Of a stretch of 64,000 nucleotides of DNA, positions 7,957 to 18,736 are shown piece by piece (the stretch's first letter is position 1; each line of letters starts with the position of its first letter). The notes beneath the pieces are model-generated. The model searched no databases and was not told where the DNA came from. It saw nothing but the letters and a program-made list of their open reading frames with translations. The stretch spans positions 207,048-271,047 of the forward strand of contig NZ_KV820361.1 of assembly GCF_001815355.1 (NCBI RefSeq), written 5' to 3'. This DNA comes from Haemophilus sp. HMSC068C11 (GTDB lineage: Bacteria; Pseudomonadota; Gammaproteobacteria; Enterobacterales; Pasteurellaceae). Made by a program: the position numbers and the translations under genes.

Positions 7957-9531
7957 ATGTTGTGGTTTTTCTTCTGCGTGGCGTTATTGCTAGCAGGTTA
8001 TTTCATTTATAGTCGTGTCATTGAGCGCATTTTTGTGATCAATCCAAACCGTCAAACGCCAGCTTATACCATGAATGATGGCGTTGACTATATGCCAATG
8101 TCTAAAACTAAGATTTGGTTAATTCAATTATTAAACATTGCTGGTACAGGTCCAATCTTTGGTCCAATTCTTGGTGCGTTATACGGACCAGTTGCAATGC
8201 TTTGGATTGTAGTGGGTTGTATCTTTGCTGGTGCGGTACACGATTATTTCTGCGGGATGTTAAGTGTGCGTAATGGCGGGGCATCTATGCCTAATCTTGC
8301 AGGTAAATACTTAGGTCGTCCGGTTAAAGCATTTATTAATATCTTAGCTGTTGTACTTTTATTATTAGTAGGTGTGGTATTCGTTGCAAGTCCAGCGCAG
8401 TTAATGGGGACGATTACAATGGATGTATTCGGTGCTGCATCAGGTAGCATCTCTATTAGTAATGCAGAAGAAATCCATCAAGTAGCAGAAGCAGGTGGTA
8501 TTACCGTTTGGGGTATGGATAAAGCGACAGTTATCAGTGTTTGGACTGGTATCATCTTCATTTACTATATTCTTGCGACATTACTTCCAGTTGATAAAAT
8601 CATCGGTCGTATCTACCCATTCTTCGGTGCATTATTACTCTTTATGTCTGTAGGTATGGTATATGGTTTAGTAAGTGCAGATCTTAGCTCAGCAGATCCA
8701 ATTTCTTTCTATCGTTCTGTGGACGGTATGTCTTTTGAGAAATTCTTCCAAAACTTTGAAACCCGTGCAGATTTACCATTATGGCCACTCTTGTTCTTAA
8801 CTATCTCTTGTGGTGCATTATCTGGTTTCCACGCAACACAAAGCCCGCTAATGGCGCGTTGTACTGAAAACGAAAAAGAAGGGCGTTTCATTTTCTACGG
8901 TGCCATGATCGGTGAAGGTGTGATTGCATTAGTATGGTGTGCAGTTGGTTTAAGTTTCTATGATTCTTTACCAGATTTGTTAGCTGCGATTAAAGCGGGT
9001 TCGCCTTCTAAAGTGGTTTATGATTCTTCAATCCACTTCTTAGGTCTTGTTGGTGGTATTTTTGCAGTATTAGGTGTGGTTGTTCTTCCTATTACATCAG
9101 GTGATACAGCATTCCGTGCAGCACGACTTGTTATTGCAGAATTTTTCCATTTAGAACAAAAAACCTTAGCTAAACGTTTAATTATTGCTGTACCATTATT
9201 CGTGGTTGGTTATATCGTATCAAAAGTGGATTTCTCTATCTTATGGCGTTACTTCACTTGGGCAAACCAAACCACTGCGATGGTTATGTTATGGACTGCA
9301 GCAGCGTACTTATACCGTTATAATAAATTCCACTGGGTATGTACAATCCCTGCGGCATTTATCAGTACTGTATGTTTTACTTATCTTGCATACAACAAAA
9401 TCGGTTTCGGTTTAGACTATCAATTATCTGTTTATATCGGCTTAGGCTTAACTGTTCTTTGCTTGATATTATTCTTCACACAGCTTAAACCATTAGGTGA
9501 TCGTGATGAAGAAGCGTATGTAAATAACTAA
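7957..9531 (+). CDS. CstA-family inner-membrane transporter
   Basis: A 524-aa polytopic membrane protein of the carbon-starvation CstA family. The conserved N-terminal region (INPNRQTPAYTMNDGVDYMP, then GTGPIFGPILGA) is intact. E. coli CstA and BtsT are about 700 aa; this is the shorter form without the long C-terminal part. Family members import peptides or pyruvate, so substrate is not decided here. A CRP site upstream fits induction when preferred sugars run out. GAGGAG precedes the ATG. Monocistronic, with a strong terminator. Confidence 0.88.
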   Translation: MLWFFFCVALLLAGYFIYSRVIERIFVINPNRQTPAYTMNDGVDYMPMSKTKIWLIQLLNIAGTGPIFGPILGALYGPVAMLWIVVGCIFAGAVHDYFCGMLSVRNGGASMPNLAGKYLGRPVKAFINILAVVLLLLVGVVFVASPAQLMGTITMDVFGAASGSISISNAEEIHQVAEAGGITVWGMDKATVISVWTGIIFIYYILATLLPVDKIIGRIYPFFGALLLFMSVGMVYGLVSADLSSADPISFYRSVDGMSFEKFFQNFETRADLPLWPLLFLTISCGALSGFHATQSPLMARCTENEKEGRFIFYGAMIGEGVIALVWCAVGLSFYDSLPDLLAAIKAGSPSKVVYDSSIHFLGLVGGIFAVLGVVVLPITSGDTAFRAARLVIAEFFHLEQKTLAKRLIIAVPLFVVGYIVSKVDFSILWRYFTWANQTTAMVMLWTAAAYLYRYNKFHWVCTIPAAFISTVCFTYLAYNKIGFGLDYQLSVYIGLGLTVLCLILFFTQLKPLGDRDEEAYVNN

Positions 9532-9551
9532 TTAAATTGAGTTAAAAATTG

Positions 9552-9587
9552 AAAAACCGTTTGAGGGAAACCTTAAACGGTTTTTTT
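9552..9587 (+). terminator. Intrinsic terminator after the CstA-family gene
   Basis: A 13- to 15-bp stem with a GAAA tetraloop (loop 9567-9570) and a seven-T tail; one G-U pair. Confidence 0.93.
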
Positions 9588-9632
9588 GTTTATTTTATTG
9601 CCAAAATTTACCAATCTTTACGTTTTAATTGC

Positions 9633-9661
9633 TTGCAAGTTAAGGCTACAACCGATAAACT
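9633..9661 (+). promoter_or_regulatory. Candidate dcw (Pmra) promoter
   Basis: A -35 TTGCAA (9633-9638) and -10 TAAACT (9656-9661) with a 17-bp spacer, placing the start near 9668, directly at the MraZ repeats and about 70 nt before mraZ. Confidence 0.6.
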
Positions 9662-9669
9662 TACGCAAA

Positions 9670-9694
9670 GTGGTGAAAAGTGGAATTTTGTGGA
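9670..9694 (+). promoter_or_regulatory. MraZ operator: three GTGG direct repeats
   Basis: GTGGT at 9670, GTGGA at 9680 and GTGGA at 9690: three direct repeats with an exact 10-bp period. E. coli MraZ binds three TGGGN repeats separated by 5 nt between Pmra and mraZ; place, number and period match, with a lineage variant sequence. Confidence 0.75.
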
Positions 9695-9740
9695 AAATTC
9701 TGCCAAATTTTTCCAAAAATAGACGTTTAAAGGTAGAGAA

Positions 9741-10199
9741 ATGTTTCGTGGTGCAGCAGCGGTAAATTTAGATGCGAAGGGTCGTGTAGCGATTCCTACT
9801 CGTTATCGTGCTGAAATCATGGAAAAGAACCAAGGTCAAATGGTTTGTACCGTTGATATTCGTCAGCCTTGTTTATTACTTTATCCTTTAGATGAATGGG
9901 AAAAAATCGAACAAAAACTACTTTCACTTTCCAACTTTGACCCAAATCAACGCCGCTTACAACGTGTAATGCTCGGTTATGCCACAGAATGTGAAATGGA
10001 TGCGCAAGGTCGTATCTTATTAAGTGGTCCATTACGTCAACACGCAAAATTAGAAAAAGGCTTAATGTTGGTAGGGCAGTTGAACAAATTTGAAATTTGG
10101 AGCGATACTGAATGGTACGCACAAATTGATGAGGATATCGAAATTGGCTCAAGTGCTGAATTCGGTGCTTCTGAAGAACTAAAAATGCTGTCATTATAG
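9741..10199 (+). CDS. mraZ: Transcriptional regulator MraZ
   Basis: A 152-aa protein made of two AbrB-like SpoVT/MraZ domains, each with the core DxxGRxxxP/LS pattern: [14 protein letters not shown] at residues 10-23 and [14 protein letters not shown] near 90-103. It forms a ring oligomer that binds repeats in its own promoter and represses the dcw cluster; RsmH (next gene) antagonises it in E. coli. First gene of the dcw cluster. Confidence 0.96.
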   Translation: MFRGAAAVNLDAKGRVAIPTRYRAEIMEKNQGQMVCTVDIRQPCLLLYPLDEWEKIEQKLLSLSNFDPNQRRLQRVMLGYATECEMDAQGRILLSGPLRQHAKLEKGLMLVGQLNKFEIWSDTEWYAQIDEDIEIGSSAEFGASEELKMLSL

Positions 10200-10283
10200 A
10201 ACAGCAGCACTAGCAGGATAAGCGGTGCTTGCGCCGCTCTATCTTCTCTTTATCGATTTTGATTTAACTTTTACTTTTTACTT

Positions 10284-11252
10284 ATGACTACGCAAAATTC
10301 CTTTTCTGCACCTGAACATATCACGGTTTTGCTTCACGAAGCGGTGAATGGTTTGGCGTTGAAAGAAAATGGGATTTATATTGATGGGACCTTTGGTCGT
10401 GGTGGTCATTCTCGTCTAATTCTCTCTCAGCTTTCTGAAAATGGTCGTTTGATTGCCGTTGATCGTGATCCTCGTGCGATTGCTGAAGCTGAAAAAATTC
10501 AAGACCCTCGTTTTCATATTGAACATAATAGCTTTTCACACATTCCAGATATCTGTCAAAAACTCGATTTAGTTGGTAAAATTGACGGTATTTTGCTGGA
10601 TTTAGGCGTATCATCTCCACAGCTTGATGAAGCCGAGCGTGGGTTCAGTTTTATGAAAGATGGCCCCTTAGATATGCGCATGGATACCACACAAGGTTTA
10701 TCAGCGGCAGAGTGGCTAAAACAGGTATCTGTTGATGATTTAACTTGGGTGTTAAAAACCTTTGGTGAAGAGCGTTTTGCAAAACGAATTGCTACTGCTA
10801 TCGTCGAATTTAATAAAAGTGCGGTTAAAAATGGCACAGAATGTTTAAGTCGTACTTCTCAGCTCGCTGAATTAATTGCTCAAGCCGTACCGTTTAAAGA
10901 TAAACATAAGCATCCAGCGACGCGTAGTTTCCAAGCCATTCGAATTTATATTAATGCAGAATTAGATGAATTAGAAAGTGTATTAAATTCTGCATTAGAT
11001 ATGTTGGCACCAGAAGGGCGTTTATCGATTATCAGTTTCCATTCACTTGAAGACAGAATGGTAAAACATTTCATGCGTAAACAAAGTAAAGGTGAGGATA
11101 TCCCGAGAGGTTTACCATTACGTGAAGATCAAATCCAACGTAATCAAAAATTAAAAATCATTGGTAAGGCAATTCAGCCAAGTGAGGCAGAAATTTCAGC
11201 GAATCCACGTTCAAGAAGCGCGGTGTTACGTATAGCGGAAAGGGTGAAATAA
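10284..11252 (+). CDS. rsmH: 16S rRNA (cytosine-1402-N4) methyltransferase
   Basis: A 322-aa SAM-dependent methyltransferase (formerly MraW) that modifies C1402 in the 30S decoding centre. Motifs: SAM-binding [12 protein letters not shown] (residues 33-44), [20 protein letters not shown], and SFHSLEDR. It lies 84 nt after mraZ. A strong ribosome site is not visible before the ATG. An in-frame uptake signal (10817-10825) encodes Ser-Ala-Val. Overlaps nothing; ftsL begins after one base. Confidence 0.96.
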   Translation: MTTQNSFSAPEHITVLLHEAVNGLALKENGIYIDGTFGRGGHSRLILSQLSENGRLIAVDRDPRAIAEAEKIQDPRFHIEHNSFSHIPDICQKLDLVGKIDGILLDLGVSSPQLDEAERGFSFMKDGPLDMRMDTTQGLSAAEWLKQVSVDDLTWVLKTFGEERFAKRIATAIVEFNKSAVKNGTECLSRTSQLAELIAQAVPFKDKHKHPATRSFQAIRIYINAELDELESVLNSALDMLAPEGRLSIISFHSLEDRMVKHFMRKQSKGEDIPRGLPLREDQIQRNQKLKIIGKAIQPSEAEISANPRSRSAVLRIAERVK

Positions 11253-11253
11253 G

Positions 11254-11574
11254 ATGTTAGATAATAGCGAACGTTATCCTTTACAACATATTCTCGTTGA
11301 AGATATTTTTTCTTCTAATAAATTAATTGTCGTCCTACTTTTATTAATTTTAGCTTCTGCAATGGGCACAATTTGGATGACCCATCAAACACGAGGCTTG
11401 ATTTCTGAAAACGGGCAGTTGGTATTACAACACCAAGCCCTTGAAAACGAATATCGCAATTTGCAATTACAAGAAGCAACCGAAAGTGATAATACAAGAG
11501 TTGAATCCATTGCAATCGATACATTAAAAATGCAACGTGTTCAAAGTGAACAAGAAGTAGTTATTTTTGAATAG
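11254..11574 (+). CDS. ftsL: Cell division protein FtsL
   Basis: A 106-aa bitopic inner-membrane protein. A short cytoplasmic N-terminus is followed by a transmembrane helix at about residues 26-44 ([18 protein letters not shown]) and a periplasmic heptad-repeat coiled coil. Together with FtsB and FtsQ it forms the complex that activates FtsWI septal synthesis. Identity rests on position between rsmH and ftsI, size and topology. Confidence 0.92.
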   Translation: MLDNSERYPLQHILVEDIFSSNKLIVVLLLLILASAMGTIWMTHQTRGLISENGQLVLQHQALENEYRNLQLQEATESDNTRVESIAIDTLKMQRVQSEQEVVIFE

Positions 11575-11588
11575 GGATTTTGAATAAA

Positions 11589-13409
11589 ATGGTTAGATTT
11601 AATTCCTCTAAGAAACCAGGAAAGCCAAAGAAAACAATTAGAAAATTGGCTCAACCTGCGTCAGTAAAACCAAATAAACCGAAGATGGTGTTTGAGAAAT
11701 GCTTCCTTCGTGGTCGTTATCTTATTGCGACAAGTTTTATTTTCTTAGGATTAGGCGCATTAGTGGCTCGTGCTGCTTATGTGCAATCAGTTAATTCTGA
11801 AACCCTTTCTGGTGAAGCGGACAAACGTTCATTACGTAAAGATGACGTCCTTTCTGTTCGTGGTTCAATTTTAGATCGTAACGGCCAATTGTTATCGGTG
11901 AGTGTACCGATGAGTGCAATTGTGGCTGAACCTCGTTTAATGTTAAAAGAAAATGCATTAGATGATAAAGAACGTATTAAAGCTCTCGCAAATGAATTAA
12001 ATATGACGCCAGCCGAGTTGGTGAAAAAAATTGAGAAAAATGCCAAATCAGGTTTCTTGTATTTAGCGCGCCAAGTAGAAGCGAGCAAGGCAAATTATAT
12101 CCGTGATCTCAAAATTAAAGGTATTTCATTAGAAACTGAACCACGTCGTTTTTATCCTCGTGTAGAAGAGGCGGCACAATTAATCGGCTTTACCAACATT
12201 GATGGTAAAGGGATTGAAGGGGTTGAGGCAAGCTTTAACTCAATGCTAGTGGGTAAAGACGGTGCGCGTGTTGTTCGTAAAGATAAACGTGGTAATGTGG
12301 TTGAACATATTGCCGATGAGAAAAAATACGATGCACAAGATGTTACCTTAAGTATTGATGAAAAATTACAATCCATGGTGTATCGTGAAATCAAAAAAGC
12401 AGTAACTGAGAACAAAGCTGAATCTGGTACTGCGGTATTGGTGGATGTACGTACGGGTGAAGTATTAGCCATGGCAACCGCGCCTTCCTACAATCCGAAT
12501 AACTTAGCTAATGTAAAAGATGAGTTAAAACGTAACCGTGCAATTACCGATACCTTTGAACCTGGTTCAACCGTAAAACCTTTCGTTGTGTTGACCGCAC
12601 TTCAACGTGGCGCAGTGAGACGTGATGAGGTAATTAATACGGGTTCATTTACCGTAAGTGGTAAAGAAATTGTCGACGTGGCACCTCGCCCACAACAAAC
12701 CTTAGATGAGATTTTGATTAACTCTAGTAACCGTGGTGTGAGCCGCCTTGCGTTACGTATGCCACCTTCAGCATTAATGGAAACCTACCAAAATGCAGGC
12801 TTAGGTAAAGATACTGAGTTAGGCTTAATCGGTGAACAACGTGGGGTATTAAATGCAAACCGTAAACGTTGGGCCGATATCGAACGTGCAACGGTGGCTT
12901 ATGGTTATGGTATTACTTCAACGCCATTACAAATTGCACGTGCTTATGCCACTTTAGGCAGCTTCGGGATTTATCGTCCGCTTTCTATCACGAAAGTTGA
13001 TCCACCAGTCATTGGTCAACGTGTATTCTCTGAGAAAATCACGAAAGACGTAGTGGGCATGTTAGAAAAAGTCGCGATCAAAAATAAACGTGCGATGGTT
13101 GAAGGTTATCGTGTTGGTGTGAAAACAGGTACGGCACGTAAAATTGAAAATGGTCACTATGTTAATAAATATGTGGCATTTACAGCGGGTATTGCACCAA
13201 TTAGCGATCCACGTTATGCATTAGTTATTTTGATCAACGATCCGAAAGCAGGGCAGTACTATGGTGGTGCGGTATCTGCGCCAGTATTCTCAAGCATTAT
13301 GGGCTATGCATTGCGCGCAAATGGTATTGCGCCAGATGCAGAACCAACAGAAAAAACAGCAAGACGCACTGTTCGCTTAAGCGATCAAAAACTTGAAAAA
13401 ATGAATTAA
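11589..13409 (+). CDS. ftsI: Peptidoglycan D,D-transpeptidase FtsI (PBP3)
   Basis: A 606-aa septal class B penicillin-binding protein anchored by one N-terminal helix (about residues 45-65). With this start the numbering equals H. influenzae PBP3: catalytic S327 in STVK, SSN at 379-381, KTG at 512-514. Known resistance positions carry the susceptible residue (S385, L389, A502, R517, N526); position 377 is Ile rather than Met. The ATG at 11589 is preferred over the in-frame TTG at 11580 because AGGGA is better placed and the family begins MV-K/R-F. It works with FtsW at the division site. Confidence 0.96.
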   Translation: MVRFNSSKKPGKPKKTIRKLAQPASVKPNKPKMVFEKCFLRGRYLIATSFIFLGLGALVARAAYVQSVNSETLSGEADKRSLRKDDVLSVRGSILDRNGQLLSVSVPMSAIVAEPRLMLKENALDDKERIKALANELNMTPAELVKKIEKNAKSGFLYLARQVEASKANYIRDLKIKGISLETEPRRFYPRVEEAAQLIGFTNIDGKGIEGVEASFNSMLVGKDGARVVRKDKRGNVVEHIADEKKYDAQDVTLSIDEKLQSMVYREIKKAVTENKAESGTAVLVDVRTGEVLAMATAPSYNPNNLANVKDELKRNRAITDTFEPGSTVKPFVVLTALQRGAVRRDEVINTGSFTVSGKEIVDVAPRPQQTLDEILINSSNRGVSRLALRMPPSALMETYQNAGLGKDTELGLIGEQRGVLNANRKRWADIERATVAYGYGITSTPLQIARAYATLGSFGIYRPLSITKVDPPVIGQRVFSEKITKDVVGMLEKVAIKNKRAMVEGYRVGVKTGTARKIENGHYVNKYVAFTAGIAPISDPRYALVILINDPKAGQYYGGAVSAPVFSSIMGYALRANGIAPDAEPTEKTARRTVRLSDQKLEKMN

Positions 13410-13423
13410 GAAAAGGCAAAACA

Positions 13424-14893
13424 ATGAAAAAATTGACCGCACTTTTTGATCTTCCGGTGCTTTCAGACATTAATGTGAAGGCGATGGTGTTAGATAGCCG
13501 CAAAGTGACTCAAGGAGATCTATTTGTGGCAGTAAAAGGGCATCGTTTTGATGCGAGTCAATTTGTTCCTCAAGCTATTTCTTCTGGTGCAAGTGCGGTC
13601 GTTTTAGAGACAGATTTAGAAAACGAGCATTTGAACATCCAATGGCAAAATAATGTGCCAGTGATTCATTTCAATCATTTATCAGCTAATCTTTCAGCAT
13701 TGGCAGGTCAATTTTATGACAATCCTTCCGAAAAATTGACGTTAGTTGGTGTCACTGGAACAAATGGTAAAACTACGGTTTCTCAATTATTAGCCCAATG
13801 GGCTACGCTATTAGGCCACAAAGCAGCTGTCATGGGCACCATTGGCAATGGTTTATTAGGTCAAGTCAAAGAAGCAAAAAACACCACAGGTTCAGCCGTT
13901 GAAGTTCAAGAAAACCTCGCTGATTTTGTAGAGAAAGGGGCAGATTTTGCTTCTATCGAAGTGTCTTCACATGGGTTGGTTCAACATCGCGTTGAAGCAC
14001 TCAAATTTAAAGTTGCTATTTTTACCAATTTAAGTCGTGATCACTTGGATTATCACGAAACAATGGAAAAGTATGCAGAAGCTAAAAAACGCTTTTTCAT
14101 TGATTTAGCGCCCGAATTACAAATTCTTAATGCTGACGATCCAATTGGAGCCGCATGGTTAAGTGAATTACCAAATGGTATCGCAGTCAGCTGTCACCCA
14201 GATTTCCATCCAACATCTAAACAATGGCTTTATGCAACACAGATTCGTTTTACTCACGAAGGTGCTGTAATTGATGTTGCTTCAAGTTGGGGTAATGGCA
14301 TATTACATAGCCCATTAATTGGCGCTTTTAACGTGAGTAATCTGTTGTTAGCCACAGCCGTTTTATTGGCTTTAGGTTATTCTTTCAATGATCTTATCCG
14401 TACTGTTTCACAGCTAAAAGGGGTAAATGGAAGAATGGAATTGATTAAAAAAGCAGGAAAGCCAACAGTTATCGTTGATTATGCCCATACTCCGGACGCA
14501 TTAGAAAAGGCATTAAATGCTGCGCGTGAACACTGTAAAGGTAAACTTTGGTGTATCTTTGGGTGTGGCGGTGATCGTGATGCGGGCAAGCGTCCGCTGA
14601 TGGCAAAAGCGGCTGAGCAGTTTGCAGATTTAGTGATCGTAACCCAAGATAATCCGCGTACAGAAGATCCAAATAAAATTGAAGCAGATATCCTTACTGG
14701 TTTTAGTCGAATGGAAGATGTTGGTGTGATTCCGGATCGTGAAGAAGCCATCAGATTTACCATTGAGAATGCAGTTGAAAATGATGTGATTGTTATTGCC
14801 GGTAAAGGTCATGAAAACTATCAGATCCTTGGGGATAAAACACTTCATTTCTCTGATCAAGAAGTGGCTGAAGCCTATTTAACAAAAAAATAA
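13424..14893 (+). CDS. murE: UDP-MurNAc-tripeptide ligase (meso-DAP adding)
   Basis: A 489-aa Mur ligase that adds meso-diaminopimelate to UDP-MurNAc-Ala-Glu. The P-loop is [10 protein letters not shown], the central SSHGLVQHR follows, and the substrate-selective DNPRTED motif is near residue 410; DNPR marks meso-DAP rather than lysine specificity, fitting a Gram-negative. The N-terminus contains an uptake signal in frame (13436-13444, Thr-Ala-Leu). Five nt separate it from murF. Confidence 0.96.
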   Translation: MKKLTALFDLPVLSDINVKAMVLDSRKVTQGDLFVAVKGHRFDASQFVPQAISSGASAVVLETDLENEHLNIQWQNNVPVIHFNHLSANLSALAGQFYDNPSEKLTLVGVTGTNGKTTVSQLLAQWATLLGHKAAVMGTIGNGLLGQVKEAKNTTGSAVEVQENLADFVEKGADFASIEVSSHGLVQHRVEALKFKVAIFTNLSRDHLDYHETMEKYAEAKKRFFIDLAPELQILNADDPIGAAWLSELPNGIAVSCHPDFHPTSKQWLYATQIRFTHEGAVIDVASSWGNGILHSPLIGAFNVSNLLLATAVLLALGYSFNDLIRTVSQLKGVNGRMELIKKAGKPTVIVDYAHTPDALEKALNAAREHCKGKLWCIFGCGGDRDAGKRPLMAKAAEQFADLVIVTQDNPRTEDPNKIEADILTGFSRMEDVGVIPDREEAIRFTIENAVENDVIVIAGKGHENYQILGDKTLHFSDQEVAEAYLTKK

Positions 14894-14898
14894 ACATA

Positions 14899-16269
14899 AT
14901 GATTAAACTTACTACCCAACAGCTTGCCCAAATTTTAAATGCCAATCTTATTGGTGATGGGCAGGCCGTTGTTGAAAATATCAATACAGATACGCGCAAA
15001 GCGGTATCTAACTCGCTGTTTTTTGCATTAAAAGGTGAGCATTTTGATGCCCATCAATACTTAGATAAAGCCGTTGAGCAAGGTGCGGCGGCCTTAGTTG
15101 TGCAACAAGCTAACACCGAAATTGCAACGCCACAATTAGTTGTTGCAGATACGGGCTTAGCCCTTGGTCAATTAGCAAAATGGTTGCGTGAAAAAATTAA
15201 TCCTCGTACCGTGGCGATGACAGGTTCATCGGGTAAAACCACAGTGAAAGAAATGACTGCGTCGATTCTGCAACAAACAGCAGGCAATCCTGAGGCCGTG
15301 TTATTCACGAATGGTAATTTCAACAACGATATTGGCGTACCATTAACGTTATTACGCTTAACCGAACAACATAAATTTGCTGTTATTGAATTAGGTGCAA
15401 ATCATCAAGGTGAAATTGATTACACCACGCATCTTGCGCAGCCAGAAGCTGCGTTAGTGAATAACGTGGCAGCCGCACATTTAGAAGGCTTTGGCTCAAT
15501 TGAGGGTGTAGCGCGTGCGAAAGGTGAAATCTATCGCGGTTTAACCCCAAATGGTATGGCCATTATTAACAGCGAACATAATTATATTGAATTGTGGCAA
15601 AAAGAAATTGGTTCGCATGCTATTCAATATTTTAATGGTGGCGATTACAAAGCTGAAAATGTAAAACATTCACCTAATGGATCAACGTTTACGTTAGTTT
15701 CGCCAAAAGGCAGCATTGAAATTAATTTGCCTTATTTAGGTGAGCATAATGTAAAAAATGCGTTGGCAGCGACCGCACTTGCTATGAATGTGGGCGCGAG
15801 TCTTGCTGATGTAAAAGTAGGTCTTGAACATCGTTCTCAAGTAAAAGGACGCTTATTCCCGATTCAAGTGAATGAAAATCTACTTTTATTAGATGATACT
15901 TACAATGCGAATGTTGATTCTTTACAAGCTGCGATTGATGTTTTAAAAGGTTATGATGCTTTCCGTATTCTACTTGTGGGCGATATGAAAGAATTAGGCG
16001 AGGATAGCCTAAAATGTCATCAAGCAGTGGGTGAGCATGCAAAACAAGCTCAATTAGATTTGGTGCTTTCTTACGGAACAGAAAGTGCGGTCATTTCTGA
16101 AGCTGTTTTGGGAAAACATTTTAAAGATAAAGCTGAATTGACAGCTTATGCGTTAGATATTATTAAACAGAAATTACAAGAAAACCAAAAAATCGTCGTG
16201 TTAGCGAAAGGCTCTCGCTCAATGAAAATGGAAGAGACGATTTATTCATTAAAGGATAGCTTATGTTAG
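14899..16269 (+). CDS. murF: UDP-MurNAc-pentapeptide synthetase
   Basis: A 456-aa Mur ligase that adds D-Ala-D-Ala to the UDP-MurNAc-tripeptide. The ATP loop is [13 protein letters not shown] (near residue 108), with [13 protein letters not shown] and [10 protein letters not shown] further on. Its last 7 nt overlap the mraY start, indicating translational coupling. Two in-frame uptake signals (15772, 16083). Confidence 0.95.
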   Translation: MIKLTTQQLAQILNANLIGDGQAVVENINTDTRKAVSNSLFFALKGEHFDAHQYLDKAVEQGAAALVVQQANTEIATPQLVVADTGLALGQLAKWLREKINPRTVAMTGSSGKTTVKEMTASILQQTAGNPEAVLFTNGNFNNDIGVPLTLLRLTEQHKFAVIELGANHQGEIDYTTHLAQPEAALVNNVAAAHLEGFGSIEGVARAKGEIYRGLTPNGMAIINSEHNYIELWQKEIGSHAIQYFNGGDYKAENVKHSPNGSTFTLVSPKGSIEINLPYLGEHNVKNALAATALAMNVGASLADVKVGLEHRSQVKGRLFPIQVNENLLLLDDTYNANVDSLQAAIDVLKGYDAFRILLVGDMKELGEDSLKCHQAVGEHAKQAQLDLVLSYGTESAVISEAVLGKHFKDKAELTAYALDIIKQKLQENQKIVVLAKGSRSMKMEETIYSLKDSLC

Positions 16270-17345
16270 TTTGGCTTGCTGAATACTTAGTTCGCTATGA
16301 AACGGCATTTAATGCCATTTCCTATATTACCGTCCGTGCGATTTTGGCATTATTAACCGCACTTTTCATTTCTTTATGGATTGGTCCGAAAGTGATCAAA
16401 CGCCTTCAAATTTTAAAATTTGGTCAAGAAGTGCGTAATGACGGTCCTGAAAGTCACTTTGCGAAAAAAGGTACGCCAACCATGGGTGGTGTGATGATTT
16501 TATTCTCCATCGGTGTGAGTACATTATTATGGGCTAACTTAACGAATCCTTACGTCTGGATTTGCTTATTTGTATTGTTTGGCTATGGTGCAATTGGCTT
16601 TGTGGATGATTTCCGTAAAATCACGCGTAAAAATACCGATGGTTTAATTGCTCGTTGGAAATATTTTTGGATGTCAGTGGTGGCATTAGTGGCAATCATT
16701 TGGTTGTATTGGTTAGGTCATGATACAGATGCAACTCGTTTAGTGATTCCATTCTTCAAGGATATTATGCCGCAATTGGGTCTATTCTATATTGTGCTGT
16801 CTTACTTTGTGATTGTCGGTACAGGTAATGCGGTAAACTTAACTGACGGTTTAGATGGGCTTGCTATCATGCCAACAGCGTTAGTCGCAGGTGCATTTGC
16901 TTTAATCGCATGGGCGACAGGTAACGTTAATTTCGCAGAATACTTACATATTCCTTACATCAAACATAGTTCTGAAGTGGTGGTATTCTGTACTGCAATC
17001 GTAGGCGCAGGCTTAGGTTTCTTATGGTTTAATACTTATCCGGCTCAAGTCTTTATGGGCGATGTTGGCTCTCTAGCACTAGGTGGCGCACTTGGTGTTG
17101 TTGCCATCCTTGTTCGCCAAGAGTTCTTATTAGTGATTATGGGCGGTGTATTTGTTGTTGAAGCCTTGTCCGTGATTTTACAAGTGGGTTCTTATAAATT
17201 AAGAAAACAACGTATTTTTAGAATGGCGCCGATTCATCATCACTTTGAATTAAAAGGTTGGCCAGAACCAAGAGTGATTATTCGGTTTTGGATTATTTCC
17301 TTGATGTTGGTGTTGATGGGGCTTGTAACGCTCAAACTAAGATAA
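16263..17345 (+). CDS. mraY: Phospho-MurNAc-pentapeptide translocase
   Basis: A 360-aa polytopic inner-membrane enzyme with about ten helices that joins phospho-MurNAc-pentapeptide to undecaprenyl phosphate, giving lipid I. Conserved motifs: GTPTMGG, the DD pair in [30 protein letters not shown] and the histidine motif HHHFELKGW. Exactly the H. influenzae length. Confidence 0.97.
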   Translation: MLVWLAEYLVRYETAFNAISYITVRAILALLTALFISLWIGPKVIKRLQILKFGQEVRNDGPESHFAKKGTPTMGGVMILFSIGVSTLLWANLTNPYVWICLFVLFGYGAIGFVDDFRKITRKNTDGLIARWKYFWMSVVALVAIIWLYWLGHDTDATRLVIPFFKDIMPQLGLFYIVLSYFVIVGTGNAVNLTDGLDGLAIMPTALVAGAFALIAWATGNVNFAEYLHIPYIKHSSEVVVFCTAIVGAGLGFLWFNTYPAQVFMGDVGSLALGGALGVVAILVRQEFLLVIMGGVFVVEALSVILQVGSYKLRKQRIFRMAPIHHHFELKGWPEPRVIIRFWIISLMLVLMGLVTLKLR

Positions 17346-17350
17346 TTTTT

Positions 17351-17375
17351 GTAGGGTGCACTTGTTGCACCCTGC
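17351..17375. repeat. REP-like hairpin between mraY and murD
   Basis: A 10-bp inverted repeat, GTAGGGTGCA at 17351-17360 and its near-perfect complement at 17366-17375, with a 5-nt loop. It lacks a U-run and sits in one of the few gaps of the mur/fts operon. The GTAGGGTGC start resembles repetitive extragenic palindromes of other Gammaproteobacteria; only one copy is in this window. Confidence 0.5.
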
Positions 17376-17407
17376 GTGATCCCAGAATACGAGAGAAGAA
17401 AAATAAC

Positions 17408-18721
17408 ATGACAACTCTATACCAAAATAAAACTATCACCATCATAGGCCTTGGGAAAACAGGCCTTTCTTGCGTTGAATATCTTCAATCTCAACAAGCT
17501 AACATCCGAGTGATTGATACACGTCAACATCCAGCAGGTGCGGATAAATTACCTAAAAATGTTCCCTTACATACAGGTAGCCTAAATCAACAATGGTTAC
17601 TTGAAAGCGATATTATTGTCATTAGCCCAGGACTCGCGGTAAAAACACCTGAAATTCAGGCCGCACTTTCAACTGGTGTGGAAGTGATTGGGGATATCGA
17701 ATTATTCTGCCGAGCTGCCACCAAGCCAATTGTCGGAATTACGGGCTCTAACGGTAAAAGCACCGTAACAACATTAGTCTATGAAATGGCAAAAGCGGCA
17801 GGAATAAAAGTGGGCATGGGCGGAAACATTGGCATTCCTGCGTTGTCATTATTAAATGAAGATTGCGATCTTTATGTGTTAGAGCTTTCCAGTTTCCAAC
17901 TTGAAACCACTTACAGTTTGAAAGCGGCTGCAGCGACTGTGCTTAATGTGACAGAAGATCACATGGATCGCTATGTGGATTTAGAAGATTATCGCCAAGC
18001 AAAATTACGTATTTACCACAATGCGGAAACAGCAGTAGTGAATTTAGAAGATAAACTCACTTTTGGCGAAGGTGAAAATCAGGCTAAGAAGGTGGTGTCT
18101 TTTGCTGAAAATCAAGCGGATTACTGGTTGAAAACCGAAAATGGTAAACAGTACTTAATGGCAAAAGAGGAAGTCATTTTACCTTGTGATGAAGCCACCT
18201 TGGTTGGTCGTCATAATTACATGAATATTTTAGCTGCTACAGCATTAGCACAAGCAGTAGGGATAAATTTAGAGGCAACTCGTACCGCACTTCGTCAATT
18301 TAAAGGCTTAGATCATCGTTTCCAATTAGCACACCAAGCGAATGGTATTCGTTGGATTAATGACTCCAAAGCAACCAATGTGGGCAGTACAGTTGCGGCA
18401 TTGGCTGGTTTATATGTTGAAGGAACATTACATCTTTTATTAGGTGGTGATGGCAAAGGTGCTGATTTTTCTGAACTCGCTGATTTAATCAATCAACCTC
18501 ATATTTCAACGTATTGTTTTGGTCGAGATGGCAAACAACTTGCGGCACTTTCAAGCCAAAGTCATTTGTTTGAAACCATGGAACAAGCCATTTCATTTTT
18601 ACGTCCACATTTAAAATCAGGCGATATGGTGTTATTATCTCCTGCTTGTGCAAGTTTGGATCAGTTTGTCTCTTTTGAAAAACGTGGCGAAGAGTTTACT
18701 CGTTTAGCAAAATTAGCTTAA
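17408..18721 (+). CDS. murD: UDP-MurNAc-L-alanine:D-glutamate ligase
   Basis: A 437-aa Mur ligase. The N-terminal Rossmann segment [14 protein letters not shown] is at residues 10-23, the P-loop [14 protein letters not shown] near 108, [11 protein letters not shown] and the late HRFQ and NDSKATN motifs are intact. The start at 17408 (MTTLYQ) is chosen over the upstream open frame, which runs through the end of mraY; GAGAG lies about 14 nt before the ATG. Confidence 0.95.
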   Translation: MTTLYQNKTITIIGLGKTGLSCVEYLQSQQANIRVIDTRQHPAGADKLPKNVPLHTGSLNQQWLLESDIIVISPGLAVKTPEIQAALSTGVEVIGDIELFCRAATKPIVGITGSNGKSTVTTLVYEMAKAAGIKVGMGGNIGIPALSLLNEDCDLYVLELSSFQLETTYSLKAAAATVLNVTEDHMDRYVDLEDYRQAKLRIYHNAETAVVNLEDKLTFGEGENQAKKVVSFAENQADYWLKTENGKQYLMAKEEVILPCDEATLVGRHNYMNILAATALAQAVGINLEATRTALRQFKGLDHRFQLAHQANGIRWINDSKATNVGSTVAALAGLYVEGTLHLLLGGDGKGADFSELADLINQPHISTYCFGRDGKQLAALSSQSHLFETMEQAISFLRPHLKSGDMVLLSPACASLDQFVSFEKRGEEFTRLAKLA

Positions 18722-18736
18722 AAAATTAGGGTAGTA

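Noticed and set aside
10200-10283. GC-rich hairpin after mraZ as a terminator
   Set aside because: AGCGG...CCGCT can pair, but no U-run follows and rsmH is normally co-transcribed with mraZ.
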